A stretch of DNA of 64,000 nt from Archivesica marissinica. Its lineage: Eukaryota > Mollusca > Bivalvia > Venerida > Vesicomyidae. The notes under the pieces are model-generated. The model did not search any database, was not told the origin of the DNA, and saw nothing but the letters and a program-made list of their open reading frames with translations. The position numbers and the translations under genes are program-made. The stretch is taken from assembly GCA_014843695.1 (NCBI GenBank), contig CM026403.1, positions 8,633,728-8,697,727 of the forward strand, given 5' to 3'. Every line of letters begins with the position of its first letter. The first letter of the stretch is position 1. This document shows, in pieces, positions 24,701 through 36,000 of this stretch.

Positions 24701-27700
24701 ATGTACATGTTGTATGTACATGTTGTATAACACGATGTATGTACATGTTGTATAACACGATGTATGTACATGTTGTATAACACGATGTATGTACATGTTG
24801 TATGTACATGTTGTATAACACGATGTATGTACATGTTGTATAACACGATGTATGTACATGTTGTATGTACATGTTGTATAACACGATGTATGTACATGTT
24901 GTATAACACGATGTATGTACATGTTGTATGTACATGTTGTATAACACGATGTATGTACATGTTGTATGTACATGTTGTATAACACGATGTATGTACATGT
25001 TGTATAACACGATGTATGTACATGTTGTATAACACGATGTATGTACATGTTGTATAACACGATGTATGTACATGTTGTATAACACGATGTATGTACATGT
25101 TGTATAACACGATGTATGTACATGTTGTATAACACGATGTATGTACATGTTGTATAACACGATGTATGTACATGTTGTATAACACGATGTATGTACATGT
25201 TGTATGTACATGTTGTATAACACGATGTATGTACATGTTGTATAACACGATGTATGTACATGTTGTATGTACATGTTGTATGTACATGTTGTATAACACG
25301 ATGTATGTACATGTTGTATAACACGATGTATGTACATGTTGTATGTACATGTTGTATAACACGATGTATGTACATGTTGTATGTACATGTTGTATGTACA
25401 TGTTGTATAACACGATGTATGTACATGTTGTATAACACGATGTATGTACATGTTGTATAACACGATGTATGTACATGTTGTATGTACATGTTGTATGTAC
25501 ATGTTGTATAACACGATGTATGTACATGTTGTATGTACATGTTGTATACACGATGTATGTACATGTTGTATGTACATGTTGTATGTACATGTTGTATAAC
25601 ACGATGTATGTACATGTTGTATAACACGATGTATGTACATGTTGTATAACACGATGTATGTACATGTTGTATAACACGATGTATGTACATGTTGTATAAC
25701 ACGATGTATGTACATGTTGTATAACACGATGTATGTACATGTTGTATAACACGATGTATGTACATGTTGTATAACACGATGTATGTACATGTTGTATAAC
25801 ACGATGTATGTACATGTTGTATAACACGATGTATGTACATGTTGTATAACACGATGTATGTACATGTTGTATAACACGATGTATGTACATGTTGTATAAC
25901 ACGATGTATGTACATGTTGTATAACACGATGTATGTACATGTTGTATAACACGATGTATGTACATGTTGTATAACACGATGTATGTACATGTTGTATAAC
26001 ACGATGTATGTACATGTTGTATAACACGATGTATGTACATGTTGTATAACACGATGTATGTACATGTTGTATAACACGATGTATGTACATGTTGTATAAC
26101 ACGATGTATGTACATGTTGTATGTACATGTTGTATAACACGATGTATGTACATGTTGTATAACACGATGTATGTACATGTTGTATAACACGATGTATGTA
26201 CATGTTGTATAACACGATGTATGTACATGTTGTATAACACGATGTATGTACATGTTGTATAACACGATGTATGTACATGTTGTATAACACGATGTATGTA
26301 CATGTTGTATAACACGATGTATGTACATGTTGTATGTACATGTTGTATAACACGATGTATGTACATGTTGTATAACACGATGTATGTACATGTTGTATAA
26401 CACGATGTATGTACATGTTGTATAACACGATGTATGTACATGTTGTATAACACGATGTATGTACATGTTGTATAACACGATGTATGTACATGTTGTATAA
26501 CACGATGTATGTACATGTTGTATAACACGATGTATGTACATGTTGTATAACACGATGTATGTACATGTTGTATAACACGATGTATGTACATGTTGTATAA
26601 CACGATGTATGTACATGTTGTATAACACGATGTATGTACATGTTGTATAACACGATGTATGTACATGTTGTATAACACGATGTATGTACATGTTGTATGT
26701 ACATGTTGTATGTACATGTTGTATAACACGATGTATGTACATGTTGTATAACACGATGTATGTACATGTTGTATAACACGATGTATGTACATGTTGTATG
26801 TACATGTTGTATAACACGATGTATGTACATGTTGTATAACACGATGTATGTACATGTTGTATAACACGATGTATGTACATGTTGTATAACACGATGTATG
26901 TACATGTTGTATAACACGATGTATGTACATGTTGTATAACACGATGTATGTACATGTTGTATAACACGATGTATGTACATGTTGTATAACACGATGTATG
27001 TACATGTTGTATGTACATGTTGTATAACACGATGTATGTACATGTTGTATGTACATGTTGTATAACACGATGTATGTACATGTGTATGTACATGTTGTAT
27101 AACACGATGTATGTACATGTTGTATAACACGATGTATGTACATGTTGTATGTACATGTTGTATAACACGATGTATGTACATGTTGTATAACACGATGTAT
27201 GTACATGTTGTATAACACGATGTATGTACATGTTGTATGTACATGTTGTATGTACATGTTGTATGTACATGTTGTATAACACGATGTATGTACATGTTGT
27301 ATGTACATGTTGTATGTACATGTTGTATAACACGATGTATGTACATGTTGTATAACACGATGTATGTACATGTTGTATGTACATGTTGTATAACACGATG
27401 TATGTACATGTTGTATAACACGATGTATGTACATGTTGTATAACACGATGTATGTACATGTTGTATGTACATGTTGTATAACACGATGTATGTACATGTT
27501 GTATAACACGATGTATGTACATGTTGTATGTACATGTTGTATGTACATGTTGTATAACACGATGTATGTACATGTTGTATAACACGATGTATGTACATGT
27601 TGTATAACACGATGTATGTACATGTTGTATAACACGATGTATGTACATGTTGTATAACACGATGTATGTACATGTTGTATAACACGATGTATGTACATGT

Positions 27701-28732
27701 TGTATAACACGATGTATGTACATGTTGTATAACACGATGTATGTACATGTTGTATAACACGATGTATGTACATGTTGTATAACACGATGTATGTACATGT
27801 TGTATGTACATGTTGTATAACACGATGTATGTACATGTTGTATAACACGATGTATGTACATGTTGTATGTACATGTTGTATGTACATGTTGTATAACACG
27901 ATGTATGTACATGTTGTATAACACGATGTATGTACATGTTGTATAACACGATGTATGTACATGTTGTATAACACGATGTATGTACATGTTGTATAACACG
28001 ATGTATGTACATGTTGTATAACACGATGTATGTACATGTTGTATGTACATGTTGTATAACACGATGTATGTACATGTTGTATAACACGATGTATGTACAT
28101 GTTGTATAACACGATGTATGTACATGTTGTATGTACATGTTGTATAACACGATGTATGTACATGTTGTATAACACGATGTATGTACATGTTGTATAACAC
28201 GATGTATGTACATGTTGTATAACACGATGTATGTACATGTTGTATAACACGTTGTATGTACATGTTGTATAACACGATGTATGTACATGTTGTATAACAC
28301 GATGTATGTACATGTTGTATAACACGATGTATGTACATGTTGTATAACACGATGTATGTACATGTTGTATAACACGATGTATGTACATGTTGTATAACAC
28401 GATGTATGTACATGTTGTATAACACGATGTATGTACATGTTGTATAACACGATGTATGTACATGTTGTATGTACATGTTGTATGTACATGTTGTATAACA
28501 CGATGTATGTACATGTTGTATAACACGATGTATGTACATGTTGTATAACACGATGTATGTACATGTTGTATGTACATGTTGTATAACACGATGTATGTAC
28601 ATGTTGTATAACACGATGTATGTACATGTTGTATAACACGATGTATGTACATGTTGTATAACACGATGTATGTACATGTTGTATAACACGATGTATGTAC
28701 ATGTTGTATAACACGATGTATGTACATGTTGC
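15790..28732. repeat. 25-bp satellite array, >500 units
   Basis: The main unit is 25 bp (one clean copy is 16683-16707), with the palindrome ATGTACAT and a CACGATG stretch. A 13 bp short unit is interspersed; it equals the long unit minus 12 bp lying between two TGTAT copies. From about 16700 to 28720 units are almost identical, while 15790-16650 carries many substitutions and small deletions. None of the three stop triplets occurs on the minus strand of either unit, so all three minus frames stay open for about 12.4 kb; this is not coding evidence. The array stops abruptly at about 28732. Confidence 0.98.
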
Positions 28733-28766
28733 ATAGAGTTGTATTGCTAAGAATTGTCATTGTTCA

Positions 28767-29108
28767 CACTATTTTAATATTGAAAAATGTGTTTGACAAG
28801 GTTGTCCTCTTTCACCCTATCTCTCTATTATAGGTATAGAAATTCTATCACAATCTATATATAGAAATGAGAACATAAAAGGAATCAAACATTCGAATAC
28901 AGAAATAAAACAAACTCTCTTTGCAGATGACGCAAGCTTCATTTTAGACGGAACTAAAGAATCATTTCAGAATTTAATTACAACAATAAACAAGTTTAGT
29001 AACATTTCAGGCTTAGGACTAAATATCTCAAAATGCACATTCCTGAGAATAGGTTCGTTACGTCATACAAACATCACATTTTGTGATTCAATGAAACAAG
29101 ACAACTAG
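28767..29108 (+). pseudogene. LINE reverse transcriptase fragment
   Basis: Translation gives FNIEKCV, then a stop where the RQGCPLSP motif should begin with arginine, then QGCPLSPYLSIIGIEIL, and LFADDASFILDG with the catalytic FADD box, then SGLGLNISKC. It ends at a stop at 29106-29108. These are reverse transcriptase motifs of L1/Tx1-like non-LTR elements. The satellite ends only about 35 bp upstream. The fragment is dead. Confidence 0.9.
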
Positions 29109-29880
29109 ACGCTGTTGGAAGATTTACTCACACAACATGCGTGTTTGTAGAAAAGATAATATTGTCTCAATTGTAACTTACGTCTCGTGTTGCGTCAACG
29201 AAGCAGTTCCTAATGTATTCTTGTCATTGAAATATCTCCGCAGCACATTGTATATTGAAATAAATATTTAAAATTGCACATACATGTCAGTATATATATA
29301 ATTTTAATATACTTTGATAGCCTCCGGGAGTTGATATATTTTGATTATAAAATAGATAAAGTAGATAGTGCGTAGTACTAATTAACATTGGTTTAAACAT
29401 ATTTTATTTATCAAGATAAACATGACATATAACATCTGTACATATAACATCCATACAATATAACTACCAAGACAACTGGATTGAATTGAAAGCTACAGGA
29501 CAATTAACATTGTGTTTGTGATATTAGGTCATACAATAATTAGAACTGCTGTTATTAAATATACGAACTATAATAACAGGTTACATGTATTTAGAGTGTA
29601 CGTGTATTTTCTAAGAAATTTTATTTTGCTCTTACTTTCGAAGAAGTTGTATAATTGTGCATTTTCTTGGAATTAAATTCGCTCGGCTTGTTTGTTTCAT
29701 TTGTTGACAACAAAAGAGAATAGAACATAAGTTTCAAATACTATTATTTTCAAATTAGAATCTCTGTAATATTATAACACACAACGAGGAATGGAGTTCA
29801 ACGTTCTTGTAAAATCATAACATGAAAATATAAACAGGGAAACATTGAGTACCTTCAGCGGGCTAAATGATGTCCATGGA
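29109..29880. other. No recognisable feature
   Basis: AT-rich single-copy-looking sequence without long frames, SINE heads or inverted repeats that I can see. It lies directly upstream of the sulfotransferase gene and may include its regulatory region. Confidence 0.5.
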
Positions 29881-29884
29881 ACAG

Positions 29885-29999
29885 CCGACTATTTAAGCAA
29901 TATAAGCTCTACATTGTTGTGTGCTCATTGATGTTCCGGCCATCCCATCGCATATCTCTGATTGGTGTGAATAGCAACGTTCGCTGCAGGAAAACCAAC
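29885..29999 (+). promoter_or_regulatory. Possible core promoter and 5' UTR of the sulfotransferase gene
   Basis: A TATA-like TATTTAAG lies at 29890-29897, about 105 bp before the start codon. The position fits a short 5' UTR but there is no transcript evidence. Confidence 0.3.
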
Positions 30000-30054
30000 A
30001 TGATTCGACGAATAATTTTCTGGACGGTATTCATGACAATTTCTGCATATGTTT
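30000..30054 (+). CDS. Sulfotransferase exon 1
   Basis: Start codon at 30000, 18 codons plus one base, donor GTTT|GTAAGT. It encodes the N-terminal part of the membrane anchor (MIRRIIFWTVFMTISAYV). Intron phase 1. Confidence 0.85.
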
Positions 30055-33000
30055 GTAAGTCATTGATAACTTGAGCATTTATATTAATTTAAAAACTGGT
30101 AAACTGATCAAGTAGGTTCAAAGGTCTTGGCGTTCCTTCTTATTGTTTACCTTGGATATTATACAATATTTTAAACACGTACTAAAATCTATGAGGCAAT
30201 TTAAACATTCATTTCTTATTCAACCATCTGCGAGACTTCATTGATTGTCAATACAACCCAGGGTATTGAAGATGAAGAACATTTCAACTTCAAATGTATC
30301 CAAAAACGTGTGGCCCAACCCATTTGCTTCAACATTTATTGACAATTCGTGTGCACAACAATGACATAAATCGTATATACTATGGATAAATATGTGTGTG
30401 CATTTGTTTTGTTCTGTACATTCAATATATAGAATGAATGCAATAAAATATGATTAAACTAAACTATCCATTTATGGAAAAGTTGCAATAACATACATGT
30501 ATTATGAAATTAAATTATCCATTTATACGGGGAAAGCAATTGGCACGGTCAAGGTTGTTATTTTATGTTATATTTCGGGTTTTACGCCTGCATCAGCAAC
30601 ATTTTGGGCTATATCGCCGGCGGGCAGTTTACCTAACAACACCTTTCCTGGGTAGGCTCCAGCGGTTAACCAGTACTTGGGTGCACTAACCTCCGTAAGA
30701 AACTGCCAACTTTTTCATATAAATGAGACACGGTCTGAGCGGGGCTCGAACCCGTGACCATCAGTGATGATAGGTTACAGTGGTATACAAGTAAGCGACC
30801 TTAACCACTCGACCACGGAGGCGGACTGGTCAGGGTTGTACCGCCTATAGATAACATGTACGAGACCAATCAATTTTCAAAATCACCAATACTAAGGACA
30901 TTTTTGTTTCGCTGATAAAAATAAATTCTCACAATTCTCACGTTTAAACAGACGGATCTGTAGTCCAGTGGTAACACGCTGGACTGGGTAATCCAGGGAT
31001 CGCAGGTTCGATCCCCCGTCTGATCCTAATTGAATTAACAGTCTTTCAGATGGGACTTTAAACCGAGGTCTCGTGTCGGTGCACGTAAAAGAACCAGAGG
31101 AGACTCTGGAATGGGTCTCTCTCTGTATCATTGCACTCTCCTCCAAAAATCTAAAATGACTAATCTCTTCAGGAGGCGTCACTCATATGGGCAACCGGTA
31201 GCGACGATAAATAAACGTAAAACACACTTATAATTGCAGGGTTTGTTTCACACATACAATTGACATTTGTGGCCATGATGAGCAGAACGAGCAGGAGCCA
31301 CAACCATGTGTTCCAGTTTGACGCATTTGTCGACCAAAACTCATCTCGGAATGTCATCATCTCCGGTTATGGCAAAGGTACGTAACTTTACGAAATGTGT
31401 GGCAAAAGGTTTAGTTTAATCTAAGCATATTTTATTCTATTCATCAATATATACATCATGTTGTAGCATTAATATACCCGAACAGGTGGATTAAATCGGA
31501 GAGAGAGAAAGAAGATAGAGATGGGGAGAGAGAGAGGAGAGGGGGAGAGAGAGGGGGAGAGAGAGGGGAGAGGGGGAGAGTGAGGGGGAGAGAGGACATA
31601 TTAATAAGTAGTGGTAACTGGATTCATTAGCTCCGCCTTTACATAGTGGAGAGTTAATAATGTTTCTCGAAAATAAATGTTGATTTAGAGCACTGCAATC
31701 GTTTCGAATACGGATACGGAGGATGGCGGACACGATGCTAGAATAGTGGATTAGGATCAGGTTTATTAGAGTTCAAGCAATATTTGAAGGAAGCAAGTGT
31801 ATCAATATCCTACATCTCCTGTGACGAAGCATTCCAATAGTTAATGACAGATGGAAGAAGGGAATTTACCAATTGAGAAGTTCTGCCACGGATGTTAATG
31901 AGATTTGCATTGTTCCTCAACGCTCTATTTGCTGCCTGACCCACTGGGGCTGGAACGAGGGCGTCAATGCTCTATTTGCTGCCTGACCAACTGGGGCTGG
32001 AACGAGGGCGTCAATGATCTATTTGCTGCCTGACCCACTGGAGCTGGAACGAGGGCTTCAATGCTCTATTTGCTGCCTGACCAACTGGTGCTGGAACGAG
32101 GGCGTCAATGATCTATTTGCTGCCTGACCCACTGGAGCTGGAACGAGGGCTTCAATGCTCTATTTGCTGCCTGACCCACTGGGGCTGGAACGAGGGCGTC
32201 AATGATCTATTTGCTGCCTGACCCACTGGGGCTGGAACGAGGGCGTCAATGATCTATTTGCTGCCTGACCCACTGGGGCTGGAACGAGGGCGTCAATGAT
32301 CTATTTGCTGCCTGACCCACTGGGGCTGGAACGAGGGCGTCAATGATCTATTTGCTGCCTGACCAACTGGGGCTGGAACGAGGGCGTCAATGATCTATTT
32401 GCTGCCTGACCAACTGGGGCTGGAACGAGGGCTTCAATGATCTATTTGCTGCCTGACCCACTGGAGCTGGAACGAGGGCTTCAATGATCTATTTGCTGCC
32501 TGACCCACTGGAGCTGGAACGAGGGCTTCAATGATCTATTTGCTGCCTGATCAACTGTAGCTGGAACGAGGGCGTCAATGATCTATTTGCTGCCTGATCA
32601 ACTGTAGCTGGAACGAGAGCGTCAATGCTCTATTTGCTGCCTGACCCACTGGGGCTGGAACGAGGGCGTCAATGATCTATTTGCTGCCTGACCAACTGGG
32701 GCTGGAACGAGGGCGTCAATGATCTATGTGCTGCCTGACCCACTGGAGCTGGAACGAGGGCGTCAATGATCTATTTGCTGCCTGACCAACTGGGACTGGA
32801 ACGAGGGCGTCAATGATCTATTTGCTGCCTGACCAACTGGGGCTGGAACGAGGGCGTCAATGATCTATTTGGTGCCTGACCAACTGGGGCTGGAACGAGG
32901 GCATCAATGATCTATTTGCTGCCTGATCAACTGTAGCTGGAACGAGGGCGTCAATGATCTATTTGTTGCCTGACCAACTGGGGCTGGAACGAGGGCGTCA

Positions 33001-36000
33001 ATGATCTATTTGCTGCCTGATCAACTGGGGCTGGAACGAGGGCGTCAATGGTCTATTTGCTGCCTGACCCACTGGAGCTGGAACGAGGGCTTCAATGCTC
33101 TATTTGCTGCCTGACCAACTGGGGCTGGAACGAGGGCGTCAATGATCTATTTGCTGCCTGACCCACTGGAGCTGGAACGAGGGCGTCAATGCTCTATTTG
33201 CTGCCTGACCCACTGGGGCTGGAACGAGGGCGTCAATGATCTATTTGCTGCCTGACCAACTGGGGCTGGAACGAGGGCGTCAATGCTCTATTTGCTGCCT
33301 GACCCACTGGGGCTGGAACGAGGGCGTCAATGATCTATTTGCTGCCTGACCCACTGGGGCTGGAACGAGGGCGTCAATGATCTATTTGCTGCCTGACCAA
33401 CTGAAAATGGAACGAGGGCGGATAAATAATTTAGCACTAGTCCATTTATCATCTTGTAAGATAATACCAATGTGCGGTTGTGGCGTCGAGTGCTTAGAAT
33501 TTCCCCATTCCACATTCAAGATAAAGTTGACGGATTGAGACAAGTTTCGTACAGTCTGTAACGATACGAGCAGCCTCGTTCTGACTTGTGTTCAATTCTT
33601 TCTTTTTTCGTATTGAGTGCAGTTGTCCCAGATTACATTAGCATACTCCACAAGCCTCTCTCGATATTGTGTGGCGTCCGTGGTCCAGTGGTAGAGCGTC
33701 GGATTTGGAATCGAACGGTCACGGGTTCGATACTGGAACAAGCAACGTATGTAGTGTCATTGAGCAAGGCACCTCACACACATTGCTTAGTACTGGTTAA
33801 TCGCCTGCCCAGGAAAACATGTCTAGGTCCCCGAGAGGGGTTTGACATTAACAGAACATACATAACTACTAGCTGTCATCTCTATAAGCTACAGAAACGT
33901 CATTGTTGGCTTGAAATTTCCGACACAAAATACTTTTCATAGCGAGTGATGTTCTGTCCACACTAGTTGTGGCAACATCTACACTAAACATTTTTTGGAA
34001 AACTTGATAGACAGTTACATCTTCCGACCCTCAAACGGGTGTATGCAAGTAGAACATTCTGAATACCCGTGTCTTAATCATTGAGGAACAAAAAAAATAC
34101 ATCTTCCGACCCTCAAAACGGATGTATGCAAGTAGAACATTCGGAATACCCGTGTCTTAATCATTGAGGACAATACATCATCCGACCCTCAACACGGATG
34201 TATGCAAGTAGAACATTCGGAATACCCATGTCTTAATCATTGAGGACAATACATCTTCCGACCCTCAAAACGGATGTATGCAAGTAGAACATTCGGAATA
34301 CCCGTGTCTTAATCATTGAGGACACTACATCTTCCGACCCTCTACGGGTGTATGCAAGTAGAACATTCGGAATACCCGTGTCTTAATCATTGAGGACAAT
34401 ACATCTTCCGACCCTCAACGGGTGTATGCAAGTAGAACATTCGGAATACCCGTGTCTTAATCATTGAGGACAATACATCTTCCGACCCTCAAAACGGATG
34501 TATGCAAGTAGAACATTCGGAATACCCGTGTCTTAATCATTGAGGACAGTTATGTTAGCAGAAGCATGCGCACTTGACACACTTACATTGCAGGTGCTGG
34601 CAACATAGTAGGCAAGATCCTCGGGTCGCGGCCAGAAACATTCTATACAAACGAACCGCTTGTCGATATAGGAGAGTCGCAATTTTTCAAGAACTCGACA
34701 ACAGCTTGTACAACGAGCCCTGCTTATACGTGGTAATATAATAGAGCATTTAATTTGAAACATGGTGATCTTTTTTTTTAATTCTTTTTTTTTTTAAACA
34801 AATTTTATTGCCAATATTAAAGTGCATATACAATATAATACATCATAGCATACTACAGCATAAATAATGGCAAGTCACAAGTTCTCAAAACATTAGATTC
34901 GACCCTTCCCAAAATGGTGATCTTGTGATTCCTTGTTGGAGAAGTAATAGTGTGATATTGTCAAGAGCCGTAACAGTTATGGTAACCAATTATCGACAGT
35001 CAACCCTGTGTTAGTGGTCACCTCTATTAAGCAGCCAACATGTATTATATACAGTCAAACCTGTGTTAGTTGTCACCTCTATTAAGCAGCCAACATGTAT
35101 TATATACATTCAAACCTGTGTTAGTGGTCACCTCTATTAAGCAGCCAACCTGTATTATATACAGTCAAACCTGTGTTCGTGGTCACCTCTATTAAGCAGC
35201 CAACCTGTATTATATACAGTCAAACCTGTGTTAGTGGTCACCTCTATTAAGCAGCCAACATGTATTATATACAGTCAAACCTGTGTTAGTGGTCACCTCT
35301 ATTAAGCAGCCAACATGTATTATATACAGTCAAACCTGTGTTAGTGATCACCTCTATTAAGCAGCCAACCTGTATTATATACAGTCAAACCTGTGTTAGT
35401 GATCACCTCTATTAAGCTGCCAACCTGTATTATATACAGTCAACCCTGTGTTAGTGATCACCTCTATTAAGCAGCCAACCTGTATTATATACAGTCAACC
35501 CTGTGTTAGTGGTCACCTCTATTAAGCAGCCAACCTGTATTATATACAGTCAAACCTGTGTTAGTGATCACCTCTATTAAGCAGCCAACCTGTATTATAT
35601 ACAGTCAACCCTGTGTTAGTGATCACCTCTATTAAGCAGCCAACCTGTATTATATACAGTCAAACCTGTGTTAGTGGTCACCTCTATTAAGCAGCCAATC
35701 TGTATTATATACAGTCAAACCTGTGTTCGTGGTCACCTCTATTAAGCAGCCAACCTGTATTATATACAGTCAAACCTGTGTTAGTGGTCACCTCTATTAA
35801 GCAGCCAACCTGTATTATATACAGTCAAACCTGTGTTAGTGGTCACCTCTATTAAGCAGCCAACCTGTATTATATACAGTCAAACCTGTGTTAGTGGTCA
35901 CCTCTATTAAGCAGCCAACCTGTATCATATACAGTCAAACCTGTGTTAGTGGTCACCTCTATTAAGCAGCCAACCTGTATTATATACAGTCAACCCTGTG

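Noticed and set aside
15790..28732. CRISPR array
   Set aside because: Repeats are directly joined with no unique spacers, and the rest of the window is clearly eukaryotic.
15790..28732. Telomeric or centromeric identity of the satellite
   Set aside because: The unit is not a known telomere repeat, and nothing in the sequence indicates a centromere; chromosome position cannot be told from the window.
16281..28760. Three overlapping minus-strand open frames of 4050-4159 codons
   Set aside because: They are periodic translations of a 25/13 bp satellite whose minus strand lacks every stop triplet. All three frames being open, with no other coding feature, is what the repeat alone predicts.
30949..31040. 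Functional tRNA genes at SINE heads (also 33671, 36822, 39027, 40213, 45472, 62361)
   Set aside because: Each tRNA-like head is followed by the same family-specific body and tail, and the acceptor stems do not close. They are SINE promoters, not tRNA genes.
31491..31733. An 80-codon Ser/Pro/Leu-rich minus-strand frame
   Set aside because: It is the translation of a GA/TC low-complexity tract.
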